From Salisapilia sapeloensis (lineage: Eukaryota > Oomycota > Peronosporomycetes > Peronosporales > Salisapiliaceae), in contig JAADVB010000005.1 of the NCBI GenBank assembly GCA_023334545.1, positions 62,001 to 126,000 of the forward strand: a stretch of DNA of 64,000 nucleotides. Reading direction: 5' to 3'. Positions 1 to 10,764 of the stretch are shown in pieces; within the stretch, counting starts at the first letter, position 1; each line of letters begins with the position of its first letter. Below the pieces are notes generated by a model. That model worked only from the letters and a program-made list of their open reading frames with translations, had not been told where the DNA came from and ran no database searches. The position numbers were made by a program, and so were the translations under genes.

Positions 1-1
1 G

Positions 2-1003
2 ACGTCCATACCGACGTTATCATCCACCTTCCTCTCCTCTTCCTCGAGCAACTATTATTATGATTCCGCGCCGATCAAAAAGCAGGAGCCACCAGAGCAA
101 GACGACTATGGCGTCGTTGGCAGCCTCGAAAGCGCTTCCCAAGAAGCTGTCATCAAGCTCAAGACGCCGCTTAAGCGCAAGTACTGGCGCAATGGACGAC
201 GGAATCTACAGTGCTTCCCTACCTGCAAGGTCTACGGAGACTACTCGGACATCAAGCTCGAGGACTTAAAGCAGCATGACTTTATGTGGGGCAAGTGCCG
301 TGGCTCGGTCGTCACTGAAGTCACATTGAACACGAACGTCAATTTCGACGACGTGCTCCTCTTGGCACGCGTCCATTCACTCGAGAACCTACCCGTCCCG
401 TTCGAAGAAGCTGTCGTGCGCGAGTGCATGCTCGGTCGTATCGTCGAACCAGATGCTATGGACGCGATGAAAGAAGCGTGGATCACTGGCGAGCGTCTTC
501 CAGACTTTGTCCAGCAAGACGCACACGTTGCGTCGTTCGAATTCAAGCCGAAAGTGTGGAAGTACGCCGAGGACATGGCGCAAGGCAAGTGCAAGCGTCG
601 AAACGTCCAGTACTACGTTCAGTTCGAAGCCTTCGTCCTCATGCGATCGGGTGAAAGGAGTTACTTTGCGTGCATCGGATCCGGTATGAGCACTCCGTTC
701 GAAGTTGGGTCGAGTCGAGTCCTTGCTCGTCAGAAACGTAAAGCTGCGGCGAAGGAGGATGCGAGACAAAGTCTATTAACTCCACACTATTCTTTCTACA
801 ATCAGTCGCAATCGAGAGGGTATGTCGGGTATGAAGCCATGGGGTACACTGGTCAACTGGAAGCATCAGATGACGCTGCTATTGCAGCAGGACAATTGCT
901 CAATGTCGGATCGAAACGAAGGTTTAGTGAAGTAGAGAGAGAGGATGCCGAGTGGAAGAATGGAAGTAAGTCAGCACGACAACCGTCGCTGCAGAGTGTT
1001 TAA
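2..1003 (+). CDS. Conserved hypothetical protein, 3' part (5' end outside window)
   Basis: The frame is open from base 2 to a TAA at 1001-1003, giving about 333 residues, so the gene starts upstream of the window. The first half has a low-complexity start followed by a basic patch (KRKYWRNGRRN). The middle is globular, with conserved-looking Trp and Cys residues (QHDFMWGKCRG, FEFKPKVWKYAEDM, CKRRNVQYY). The tail is basic then Ser/Asn-rich, with a KRR cluster that could be a nuclear signal. I do not recognise the family. An oomycete DNA- or RNA-binding protein is possible but unsupported. No intron is apparent in the visible part. It converges on the BET3 gene, with 67 nt between the two stop codons. 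Confidence 0.75.
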   Translation, partial: TSIPTLSSTFLSSSSSNYYYDSAPIKKQEPPEQDDYGVVGSLESASQEAVIKLKTPLKRKYWRNGRRNLQCFPTCKVYGDYSDIKLEDLKQHDFMWGKCRGSVVTEVTLNTNVNFDDVLLLARVHSLENLPVPFEEAVVRECMLGRIVEPDAMDAMKEAWITGERLPDFVQQDAHVASFEFKPKVWKYAEDMAQGKCKRRNVQYYVQFEAFVLMRSGERSYFACIGSGMSTPFEVGSSRVLARQKRKAAAKEDARQSLLTPHYSFYNQSQSRGYVGYEAMGYTGQLEASDDAAIAAGQLLNVGSKRRFSEVEREDAEWKNGSKSARQPSLQSV

Positions 1004-1070
1004 GAAGTCAATGTGAATGAAGATAGTTGCGTTTACAACCATGTGTACGATTCAGTTTGAAAGAAGAAGA

Positions 1071-1900
1071 CTAGCCTTCCTTGTACTCGTCTCCCATCTC
1101 TTCCTCAATACGTCCCTTCCATTCCAATCTAACATGTAGTCGTTTATGTTTCTTATTATGACACGAAGAAGGGTATGTTCATACCGGATTTCAGTCGCTT
1201 CATCGCCTTGGAGGACATCTTTTACGAATTTAGCGTCGACACGTAGATGGACCATCTCTAGTGCTCCACGAATGACACCACACAACACGTTCGAGTACCA
1301 TAACTCGCCATAAGCATTCGAAGGGAGTTCCACGAACTCTATAGGACCGTGAGAACGAATAGATGAAAGATATGAGAAGTATGTGTTTATACCAGCGAGT
1401 GGGTTGTCACTTAAGAAGAGACTGCAAGCCGTTCCATCGTTATTCCAGAGGGAGAGATCGACGGATACGCCCAAAAACATTTTAAACGCGACATGTGCAA
1501 TCACTTCCGCTGTCTCGCGAAAGTCATGGCATGTTGTGATACCAGACTTTGCCAGGAACTCATCAATCAAACGAATGCCAATGTTGTAGCCCCTGGAAGT
1601 CGATTAAAACATCGTCAGCAGCCACTTCGATACATACACATGCCGAGGCATACATTTTGTCAAGCTGCTTATTCACTTCTCGAAGGTCTTCATGGTCCTT
1701 TACCAACTATTGCAAATGGGGAGTGAGATACAAGTCTTTAGATATGTATGCAGGATGACAGATACCTGCGTGACCATGGCACCGTACGTGAGCGCAAAGA
1801 ACTCCCCGTTCTACTCATAAAATGCATCAATGAGAGTCGTCTTCAAAGTGTAGCACGTGATAGATGCACACAAGGTAAATCAACGTACAACTTTAGGCAT
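1071..1900 (-). CDS. BET3: TRAPP complex subunit BET3/TRAPPC3 (6 exons)
   Basis: Core subunit of the TRAPP tethering complexes that act in ER-Golgi traffic and activate Ypt1/Rab1. Exons (minus strand): 1900-1889, 1810-1766, 1706-1654, 1592-1393, 1338-1185 and 1128-1071. Together they encode 173 aa, against about 180 in human TRAPPC3. Family signatures are clear: ALTYGA near the start, VNKQLDKMGYNIGIRLIDEFLAKS, CHDFRETAEVIAHVAFKM, and LWYSNVLCGVIRGALEMV. The two last introns are needed to recover the family ending (EIRLEWKGRIEEEMGDEY). Intron 4 (1392-1339, 54 nt) is a multiple of three with no stop, so a naive reading would retain it as an insert after NPLA. The introns are 54-78 nt. The start ATG is chosen because exon 1 (MPKV) joins in frame to NGEFFALTYG. 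Confidence 0.92.
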
Positions 1901-2049
1901 TTTAGCCCATGCGACCTCCCCAAGACGCTCATTCGGCTTCGCATTCGCCATCTCGATTTATATGTCGGAAGTGTGCCAATATCTAACAAATTCCAAACTA
2001 GAAAACCAAACTTGTTATCTATAGCTACTCGCCAGCTACATTTCATTTG

Positions 2050-5000
2050 TTAAAACAGTCCTGGTAATCTCCTCTGCGATCCTTTCCGTCGCAGGTTCCA
2101 CACTCGAATCGATCCATCGGCATTCGCGGACACAAAGACATTTCCATTTGAACTCACAGAAACGGACGTGACTGCGGACTTGTGATCACTTTCACTATCG
2201 TAAATCAACTCCTTCCTCTTCGCACCTTCCAAGTTCCAGAACATGAGATGACCATTCGATGTACCACCCACCGCCGTCTCTCCATCCGTATCAAAGCATC
2301 TGTCATCCGCATTAGAAACCATCTTTTAAAGGCTAGATTGATTGATAGATACCTTAATGTACCAGTCATCTGAGCTTCAAAGCCCAGAACTGGTGTCCCA
2401 TCGACGCAAAAGACTGCGATTTCATTCGCGCCGGTGGCACATGCGACTCGGTCCAAGCCACAGAACGTTAGTGACACGACTTCAGCTCGATACATTGGAC
2501 TTGCTGTCATCGCCATGAGCTTTTCGCCCGTTCGCAGATCAAATACATACACCATGCCATTGCCCGTCGCACTCGCGCCCATTAATCCATCGTAGCTCGC
2601 ATGGACACACCGGACGGACTCGTCACAATCGTCAAACGTCGTCACAGGTACCTTTGTGAATCCTGATGAGGTAAAGTGCCATACTTTAACGGAAGAATCC
2701 CACGATCCAGAGATCAATCGATCGTCCACGACATACAGAGCAGACACTTCATCCTCATGTGCTTTCACTTGGTCAATAACTCGTCCAGCTTCCATCGAGT
2801 ACATGTAGATACAGTGGTCACTTGATCCAATGAACACCACCTTTTCATCCGAAGACACGGCACAGCACGTCAATGCTGCGTTTATCGTTAAACTACGCGA
2901 TCGTGTGCCATCCTCTAGCACCGTCACCTTCATCGTCATGTCCTTGGAGGCTGAGAACAGCACACGGTTGTCTCTCGCAATAGTCATCGACGTCACTTCC
3001 CCCGCATGGGTGTAATGGATACTCGGTCCAAGCCACGCATCTGAGTCCGTCACGTTCTCACCGACCGTCCAGTTCCACTTCTTTAGTGGCGTGTTGCTCA
3101 TTCGACGCTTAATAGTAGCTGTCAGTCCTCCCACAAGTCTCTGTGCTTGCTTTGGTACGCCAAACGTTGGCCGTTGAAACCACGATCCATTACCTTTCGT
3201 CTGATCACAGTCGTCAACCACGTCCGTGGGTGCTTCCATAACAGACGTGAAAGTTCCTCGGTCACTTTCCATCATCGAAGAGCTTTCACTGCCCGTTGCG
3301 TCGAGTGAAAAGTCTCGTTGACGATAACTATCCGGTTTGGCAATATCCACTGCCTTGCCAATATCGTTTCGAGACGGATGGGCACTCGTAAACAACAACG
3401 TCGGTGTCTGTCCAAACTCCTGGATCTGTGCCTCCAACGAACATTTTTCCACTGGATCCGTCACGGATTCCAAGTCAACCGAACCTTCATAGGACAAGTA
3501 GTAGAAGAGATTATCAGCTTTCACGGCCTCTTCACCACGCTGTTGATAGCCAAAGATGAGATTAATCCATTCATGCAAATGCTCTGAGACGTAATCACTT
3601 TCCAAAGCTTCTCGATTCGTACGGACAAAATCGGATGGAGAACAAGCCCATGGAGGCAACTCGACATCGGCGACGCGAGACATGTTTTGCGTCGTCCCGA
3701 GATTTAGATTTTTCTGGTTCTTTAGCCATTCATCTGGACGTAAGGACTCGTCAAAGAAAGCAGGGATGAGTTCCTTAAGGTCTGCTGGATTCGTTAGACA
3801 ACTACGCCACGTTGATGGAATGCTCTTGAAGAGTCGATCTGCTGCATCAAACTTGCCATTCTGTAGACACAACATGTACTCAGGTGCCATTCGAACGAGA
3901 TAGTACAGGACATAGCCAGGTGTCGAGTAGTGAGTGCCATAGAGGAATGGAGGTGGTATACCCTCTGCTTCCATTCCTCTCGGCATCGCCTCGAATCGCT
4001 GTTTAAACGCTTCTAACCGATCATGGTTCAAAGCACCAATGGGCTTCGACAGATCTCGATAGACACTCGGATCGGACAAGTCAATGGTCGGACTGTCATA
4101 GTCCTGGAGTATCCATGGAAAGACAGGGTATTGCGTCAGATCGTTTTTGGTGCGACCTGCCGTGTTGTTCAGATAGAGCAAATAGTCAAAGTTCGAGATC
4201 TCTCGCTTCTGCCATCGCAAGAGCACAGACTCCAAGTCCGTTTGAGTCAGGCGCTTTAAGTCTGGTTGACTGACCATTCGATTGTACAAATCATCTCGGT
4301 CACGAGATGTGCGAAAGGAGAAGAAGAATCCTTCACCTGTACGCAAAAAGATTTCGAGACCTGTTTGCTTTAGCATGTGCCGACGTTTGTACATGTATTC
4401 AATAGCGTTGTAAGGGAAGTTTAACACTGGATCACCGACGTTGTTTACTTGCGCTGGTTGAAAATACAGACGTTGGTTTGTAAGCATAAGACAGCCTGGG
4501 TGTTTTAGCAATGGAACGATTCTATCGACGACCATGCCTTTGGAAAGCAACGGACGTTCACGAAAGTCGACTAAGAGACTAGAATCGAATGCATCTGTCA
4601 GACGAGAGGTGAGTACACTCTCGAGCATTTGCTCTTCTTCCACTTTATTAAGAATGCTGTCGTCGTGAGCTAGTTGCCAGCAAGGCTCGACGTCTTTTAA
4701 AACAGCATCCAACGACGAATGGACTAGAGCAAAAACGTGCTTGGTCTCCTTTTCACGAACAATGTAAGGATGGTCGACGTCCCGGTCTTTCATTTCGATG
4801 ACAGTTTTGCATTCGAATGTAAGATACAGGGACTGATCGCCATCCTTTGCGATAATGAATTCGCCATTCGGTACTTTTGCCATATCACGATAAGGAAAGC
4901 GTAAGATCGGAAGATTCGAGTCGGAAGGCTCGAAGAAGAAACTCCTTGTACAAACTTTCAATCGACCTTGGTTTTTCCTAGAGGATCTATGAGTCATTCA

Positions 5001-5250
5001 AATGGTATGAGAGTGATAGGAGTGCTACATACCGACTGCCATTAGGCTCTGGGTCATGATACCGATAGGCACTGTAATCCTAAATATATAGAATGGTTAA
5101 TACAATCCGTCCGTAGCACTTGACCTGTGATAGTGGCTTGACAATTCCATGCAATGATAGACGTACATCGAGGAAGAACTCGCCGTCTTCCAGCAAAAGC
5201 AGCGTAAAGCGAGTCTGTGGGCCCTTGAGGCTCGACTTGCGTACTAACAT
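2050..5250 (-). CDS. FAN/NSMAF-like GRAM-BEACH-WD40 protein (4 exons)
   Basis: Homologue of FAN (factor associated with neutral sphingomyelinase activation), a BEACH-family scaffold in membrane signalling and traffic. Exons: 5250-5125, 5079-5033, 4986-2353 and 2299-2050, giving 1018 aa. The N-terminus (RFTLLLLEDGEFFLD, then YSAYRYHDPEPNGSR and QGRLKVCTRSFFFEP) matches the FAN-specific opening. A GRAM/PH-like region follows (about 175-300). The BEACH domain (about 310-590) contains SNFDYLLYLNNTAGR, YPVFPWILQDY and TPGYVLYYLVR. WD40 repeats fill about 700-1010 (SGSWDSSVKVW, SANADGSIRVWNL). The ATG at 4997 lies inside intron 2 and is not the start. The last intron (2352-2300, 53 nt) has a CTAAT branch-like site and restores the final WD repeat. 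Sphingomyelinase coupling itself is not shown by the sequence. Confidence 0.9.
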
Positions 5251-5581
5251 CAGTGGTCTCTCAAGTTGCCAATGAAGATTTAAGGGAGAGGAGATAGAGT
5301 CGAAGCAGACAAAAGCTCGAGCGTCTGATGTGGCGTGAGGTGTTCAGGTGGTACACACGTGGTATATTGGTACGCAAACGGTACATGGTAGTCAAAAGGG
5401 CTGCCGACAGCGCTATAGAGGACAAGTATGTGTTGCGTACTCGATTAATCAAGCTACAGCGATGGAGAAATGAAATTGACTAAGGCCGTATGTTGTATTG
5501 ATCTATCCTCGGGTGATTACTTTGCTGCGGAGATGTAGAGCACTATATCCAATCCAGTAAAAAATTAATTCATCGTCACTC
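5251..5581. other. Intergenic, nothing recognised
   Basis: This spacer lies between the 5' end of the FAN-like gene and the 3' end of LSM6. It holds only short frames with no family resemblance. It should contain the FAN-like promoter and the LSM6 terminator, but I see no clear motif. Confidence 0.5.
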
Positions 5582-5827
5582 TCATACTACCTCATAAACC
5601 GTACCGTTGTTGCCACGAATAAAGCAGTCACCATACTGTGTCTTGAGCTGTCCGTTCACGTATTCTTGCGTCTGCTCCATCGCAATGTTCATGAAACCAT
5701 CCAAGCAAGCAAGCACGCCTCTGTACTCGACACCATCATTGAGCTTCACCTCCACGGGTCGACCTAGCACACCTTTCAGGAAATCCGAAGGCGTCCTCTT
5801 GCCACTCGCGTCTCCCTTTTGCTCCAT
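5582..5827 (-). CDS. LSM6: U6 snRNA-associated Sm-like protein LSm6
   Basis: Single-exon 81-aa protein of the usual LSm6 length (about 80). LSm6 is part of the LSm2-8 ring that binds the U6 3' end and of the LSm1-7 ring in mRNA decay. The Sm fold is visible: TPSDFLKGVLGRPVEVKL opens Sm1, GVEYRGVLACLDGFMNIA carries the conserved GxL..D..MN core, and CFIRGNNG is the Sm2 motif (I-R-G-N/D). The N-terminus has a short charged extension. It shares a short divergent promoter with TMEM18. Confidence 0.95.
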   Translation of the reverse strand: MEQKGDASGKRTPSDFLKGVLGRPVEVKLNDGVEYRGVLACLDGFMNIAMEQTQEYVNGQLKTQYGDCFIRGNNGTVYEVV

Positions 5828-5924
5828 GTTCCTTTGATCTCGTCTTGTATGCTAAATGCAAATGTTCGAAATGTTCGGAATTTATTTGTAATTTACGTGA
5901 ACATCTATCCGAACACAATTCAAA
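5828..5924. promoter_or_regulatory. 97-nt bidirectional promoter region (LSM6 / TMEM18)
   Basis: Only 97 nt separate the divergent ATGs of LSM6 and TMEM18, so both core promoters must lie here or inside the 5' coding ends. No full GCTCATT initiator is seen. This is inferred from spacing. Confidence 0.45.
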
Positions 5925-6397
5925 ATGGACGAGTTCGCACCGCAACTAGAGCGTGATCTACGCGCTCAGTACAGCCATTTGATGTATCAATGGTATGAAC
6001 TGGTAGATTGGACAGAACCACTGATAGTCAGTGCCATTGCATCGCATATTACACTTGCTATCATCATCTTTGTGACGCGAAAGCACCTGCCGACGCAGTT
6101 CGTGCTTTTCATACTGCTCATCCTCCTTATCTACGCTGCAGAACCGCTGAACAACTACTGCCGAGATCATTGGCAGGACATCGCTACTCAGCAGTACTTT
6201 GACCGGAACGGTGTGTTCATCGGCATCTTCTACGCCGCACCACTGTTGTCCATTGGCTTCTTCCAACTCGTACTTGATCATCATATCCATCTACCTCCCT
6301 ACCTAACACATACACGTAGATCCTCAGCATGAAACAAGCAGTGAATCTGATCATTATCGCGAAACGAGCTGAAATACATAAAAGCAAAGAAGAGTAG
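5925..6397 (+). CDS. TMEM18: Transmembrane protein 18 homologue (2 exons)
   Basis: Exons 5925-6269 and 6320-6397 are joined across a 50-nt intron in phase 0, giving 140 aa, the usual TMEM18 length. Hydrophobic helices are visible at about 36-51 (SAIASHITLAIIIFV), 57-71 (FVLFILLILLIYAAE) and 98-115 (VFIGIFYAAPLLSIGFFQL). A basic tail follows (IIIAKRAEIHKSKEE), typical for this nuclear-envelope/ER protein. Without splicing the protein would end in an unrelated HLPPYLTHT tail. The function of the family is unsettled; in animals it is linked to energy balance. It converges with NAPRT, 61 nt between stops. Confidence 0.85.
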
Positions 6398-6458
6398 AAT
6401 CAATGTCCAAAGTCAAAGTATCGTTTTCATGGCGTCTCATTCTACCACTTGCACCTTC

Positions 6459-8380
6459 TTACTCAAGTTCTCGCACCGGGAACTCTTTCAACCACAGCTC
6501 ATGGATAAAGTCATACAGGGCCGACGAGACAGACACCTTGTATGGCGTCGGGTTCAACTCACGCACAACGTCTTCACGGATAAAGTCCAACTGTTGCTTC
6601 ACAAACTCCCGGCGCTCTTCCAACGACGGCATGTCCGCCACGATCCCACCGTTAGAACCGTCCCAGACGAGGTGGTGCAACGGCACAACGTCAGATGGAG
6701 TCACATATGCCCGACGGAGCTCATCAAACGGATTACGGCAAAGGAGTTTCTCGCCAACCTTGGGAGGCTCCTCGTCGCATCCGACCATCAGGTCGAGCAA
6801 CGGCTTTCCATTGCCTCCAACGAGTCGGTACGCTTCCTTCCGTCCAGGGATCGTGACTTTGCTCACATCCTGCGACAGCTTGATGCGAGGCGATCCATCG
6901 ATCTCCACTAGCTTGTAGACCATGCCCAACGCAGGTTGCGCTTGGCACGTCACCAAGTGCGTTCCGATACCATACGAGTCAATCGAGTGACCCTAGTCAT
7001 TCGATAAGTACATATACATGATAAATAGACAGATGAAAGCGTACCTGGTCATTAAGTGATAAGAGGACAGCTTCGTTAATATCATTGCTGGCGGTGATCG
7101 TGAGCGACTTAAACGACTCGATGCCGTACTTGTCCGCAACCTTTGTGAACTCCTCTCGAACGCGTTTGGACAAGTAGGACAAGTCACCACTGTCGAGACG
7201 GATGCCAAGAGGCTTGTATCCTAATTCATGCAGTGCCAATGCGACGCACAAAAAGTTATGCGTACCAGACTATCCCTTGACATGAGTACACACTTGTTTC
7301 ACATACAACAAGAGGTCTTACCGCGATGGTTTCGTAGGTGTCAATAAGCGCCAAGAACGATGTCGGGAACGCGACAGCATACGCAATGAATGCAGCTAGT
7401 TCTCCCTGTCGAAAGAATTTAGACGAAGTATACGAAAGAGTAAAAAAGACAAAGTACCTCGTTGGTCGTGAGGCAGTCGAGTTCCTTGCGGTACTTGAGC
7501 ACGATCTCCATCATGTTCCTGTCGTTCAATTTCAGGTCTTTCACTTCGTCTAGACACGTATGTGCCTGGACGAACGCGTGGGCGTGCGTTCCTTTAATCG
7601 GGATGCCATGCAGCTTTCCAGATAGCACGTTGCTGGATCCGGCAAAGCCAGCCATGTACGAGTAGCGAGAGGCACTGAGACCACCGTCTGGACCTTGGGC
7701 ACGACGCAGTCCGAACTCGAGCAAATTTTTACCAGGTCCAGCAGCTCGTTTGAATCGAGTGGCGTTCGTCGTGATGAGACTGGCAAAGTTAAGCAGGTTG
7801 AGCAACGGCGTCTCGAGTAACTGTCCGACACCCAAGTTGCCTTCAATGCGTAGGAGAGGGATGCGAGGGAATACGACGGATCCTTCCTACGGTCTGTATG
7901 AGTACTTCCGATGGAGTTTATAGCATGTTAAAGTGTACTTTGATGGCGTAGATCTTGATACCGGAGCAGTCAATGCTGCTGAGCCAGTCGAAGAATCCGT
8001 TTTCTGCGTCCGGGAGTACCGTTCGGAGGTACGCAATGTCTCCATCGGTGAAACGGAAGTTGGAAATGAGTCCCATCGCCTAATATAAGACCTATTAGAC
8101 TTGTGTGCTAGTACTGAGTGATAGTTGGAGGTACCTCTTCGAGACCACCAAAGACGGTGTATTCACCCTTGAACGGGTTCTTACGGAAGAAGAGGTCGAA
8201 CACAGCATTCTCATTATGACGTCCAACCTTCCAGTACGCGTACACCCTGTTCAGATGCTCATTAGAGGGTTCCTACGACGTCGAGACCAAAGTGACTTAC
8301 ATGGTGATCTGGTACAAGTCCGTGAGCATGGGGGACACCAAGGAGTTGGTGGGTGAGATCTTGTACGACTGGCCGTTCAT
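6459..8380 (-). CDS. NAPRT: Nicotinate phosphoribosyltransferase (7 exons)
   Basis: Makes nicotinate mononucleotide from nicotinate and PRPP, using ATP, as the first step of the Preiss-Handler NAD pathway. Exons: 8380-8301, 8246-8135, 8079-7939, 7886-7458, 7405-7322, 7269-7045 and 6992-6459. These give 534 aa, against 538 in human NAPRT. Signatures: [10 protein letters not shown] at the N-terminus, [40 protein letters not shown] (active-site His region), [22 protein letters not shown] and [12 protein letters not shown]. The six introns are 54, 55, 52, 52, 52 and 52 nt, a strikingly uniform set. The start ATG is placed directly before the [22 protein letters not shown] block. This implies salvage of nicotinate. 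Confidence 0.95.
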
Positions 8381-9547
8381 CCTTCTCTAGTTATGTGTAT
8401 CTATTGGAATGACGAGAAAGGAGCAATAGACGTTGTGTCGTTGCTACCGTCGCCTCCGATTGAGTTGTGGATGAAACCAGCCTTTCTTATGTACAGACGA
8501 GGGGCCGCTGATTGTACCAACAATGTGCCGTTTGACGATCATACGGTTGATGGGTTCACATGTCTATCCCAGCTACATGCGCACCTCCGAGCGTTTGTAG
8601 ATGCTCGATTGGATAGGTGATATGGACTCTGTAGGAGATGTTGCATCATTTGTTGATGTGGAGTAGAAAGTTGATGTCGTTGAGGAAATTGAAAAGTATA
8701 GAGATGGTACACTGGAAACCGCAACACGTGGGCTGACGACAGTAATGTCTTCGAGCTTAAGCGTCAAGGTTTGGGTGCGCCGCACTTGATTGTGGACGGA
8801 TTAATTGCGATGCCAAGTGTGTGAATTGTGTAGGCATTTATCCACCACGACCGATGCAGACGACGGCTACGTTTCTATTCGTCATGCTATCGTCGCCTCG
8901 AATGATTTATCAGTGTGACATGTGGTAACCCACGTTGACAAGGCTCTACACAGCTTTTTATCCCGTAGTTCTCTGGATGGAAAAGATATACCTCTGCTTT
9001 ATGACGAGAAACTTCTAAGCAGACTGCTACGATCATTAAAGAGCAATTTGCATGCTCATGCTCGGCTTTCAATAGACGAGCAAGGTCAGAACTTGAGCAG
9101 TTACCGTCACATCCAGGGCGCCCAGTCATTGCGTTTGATATCATGTTGCTGATGTGGAATCGCACGAGTATCTTCATCAAGCTCTACAAAGCATATTTTG
9201 TAATATCAAACCAGCAGCAATAAAGCCAAGCGATGTACACGAAATACCTCGACAAACTGATGTACATGAACCTCGAAATGCTCCAACGCAATAGTCAGCC
9301 ATCTCAGCCTACCAACTTCCACATCTAACACAAATACATCGGATAGCCCATTGCAGCCAACTAGGTAAACATTTTCATTCTTTGCCAGCAAAATGAGCAT
9401 GCAAAGTAGAAGTACACCTCTTCATCTACAAACCTAATGTCGTCAATACTAGCGTCCTACCGTCTCACAAAATACAGGTTCGACAACGGAAGACATTCGA
9501 TTTGAAGTTCTCGACGGATCATTTTCCTATTCGATCAACTACAAGAA
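8381..9547. other. 1.2-kb spacer with protein-like but stop-interrupted stretches
   Basis: No confident gene. On the plus strand several stretches look like coding sequence but cannot be joined without stops: 8395-8619 (LLPSPPIELW, FDDHTVDGFTCLSQLHAHL), about 8859-8915 (DDGYVSIRHAIVASNDL), 8922-9152 (LLYDEKLLSRLLRSLKSNL) and about 9155-9290 (VESHEYLHQALQSIF). They could be remnants of a decayed gene or exons of an unrecognised one. The right end carries the promoter of the next gene, with an initiator-like TCATTTTCC at 9519. Confidence 0.35.
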
Positions 9548-10744
9548 ATGGCACAAACAGATTGGGAATGGCGCTTGGCAATCGCCATGACGCTCGTGGC
9601 AACCTTCACGGGTGGTCTCTACGCCATCAATAGCCTCTTTACGAACCCGCCAACCTTTATGCGTTCTACACCAAAGAGGTCGCTACGTGAAATGCAGCAA
9701 CAGAAGACGCCATTGTGGGTCGCTGTCTGTGGCACAGTCTTTGATGTCACGCAAGAAAGCGTCTTCAATCCACACACAGGCGCATACATTGACTGGATTG
9801 GTCATGATGTAACCTTCCAGCTCCTGCAGTCCAGTGTCGCTGGTGACGTCGCACCAGAAGCAATGCAAAACCATTATGACAAGGACATTTCGACCGACAT
9901 GGTCTACTCTCCAAAGACGTCTTCTACTACTCCGGATGAAAACAGTCCAGAGTACTTACGCTATTTGATTTTAAAGGAATGGTACGTTCGCTTCCACTCT
10001 CGCTACCCTGTCGTGGCTCAGCTAAGCGATCTCTTCGCTGGTGGTCAATGGGACCGTCTCCGGTCGGAATTGACGCCTACGTCCAAGCCATCGTGGCATC
10101 CACAGTCGTCCGCTGGATCCAGAGGCAAGTGTCCACTTGGCTTTGGCTCTGGTGCGCTAAAGCACAGTATCTCCAAGGCAGATGCGAACTCCAAGGATGT
10201 GCGCTGGATCACCTTCCTCGGAAAAAAGTATGATGTGACGAACTCGAGTCTTTTCCAAGACCAGGGACAGTTTGCTCATCTCGTAGGTCATGACATCACC
10301 CATGCGCTAGCCACGCAGTCGATTGAAATGAAAGACTTGGACGTACAAGCGACTCGACCATACACGTACGACGAGCAAGTGATGCTAGAGACGTACCGTG
10401 TCGCGTTTGCAAAGGAATTTAATGTATTGGAAGATACGGAGGCTTCTACCACATCGGACGATGTGCATGCTTTGCTAGATAGTGGAGACGATACGTCGAT
10501 AGCGAAATTGAAGACGATACTAGCAAACGGACATGCCCATGTGAACGAGATGTGTGTTCGCACGAGCATGACGCCATTGCATAAAGCAGTGGAGAAGCAT
10601 CAGGCTGAATTGGTACGTCTTCTCTTGGCTGCAGGTGCCGATGCAAAAGCAGAAGCTTCACTCTACGACGATGAGACGCCATTGCAGATGGCTCAGCGTT
10701 TCCATTATGACGACATCATCCAAGTACTCGAGTCTCATAACTAA
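9548..10744 (+). CDS. Membrane-anchored protein with two cytochrome b5-like (MAPR-type) domains and ankyrin repeats
   Basis: Single exon, 398 aa. An N-terminal membrane segment (about 9-30, IAMTLVATFTGGLYAIN) is followed by a first cytochrome-b5-like heme/steroid-binding domain (about 54-110; PLWVAVCGTVFDVTQES, YIDWIGHDVTFQLL). A second copy lies at about 215-265 (VRWITFLGKKYDVTNSSLF, HLVGHDITHALA). The C-terminus has ankyrin repeats (SMTPLHKAVEKHQAELVRLLL, DDETPLQMAQ). Single-domain MAPR proteins (PGRMC, Dap1, neudesin) bind heme at membran­es and support P450s. A tandem copy fused to ankyrins is unusual to me. It converges with the methyltransferase gene, 20 nt between stops. Confidence 0.75.
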   Translation: MAQTDWEWRLAIAMTLVATFTGGLYAINSLFTNPPTFMRSTPKRSLREMQQQKTPLWVAVCGTVFDVTQESVFNPHTGAYIDWIGHDVTFQLLQSSVAGDVAPEAMQNHYDKDISTDMVYSPKTSSTTPDENSPEYLRYLILKEWYVRFHSRYPVVAQLSDLFAGGQWDRLRSELTPTSKPSWHPQSSAGSRGKCPLGFGSGALKHSISKADANSKDVRWITFLGKKYDVTNSSLFQDQGQFAHLVGHDITHALATQSIEMKDLDVQATRPYTYDEQVMLETYRVAFAKEFNVLEDTEASTTSDDVHALLDSGDDTSIAKLKTILANGHAHVNEMCVRTSMTPLHKAVEKHQAELVRLLLAAGADAKAEASLYDDETPLQMAQRFHYDDIIQVLESHN

Positions 10745-10764
10745 CATAGAAATCCTTTCCTAGT

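Noticed and set aside
1339-1392. Extra 18 residues in BET3 after NPLA
   Set aside because: Bounded by GTATAA...TATAG, absent from the family; read as an intron of length 3n.
4987-4997. ATG at 4997 as start of the FAN-like protein
   Set aside because: It falls inside intron 2; the family N-terminus lies in exons 5250-5125 and 5079-5033.
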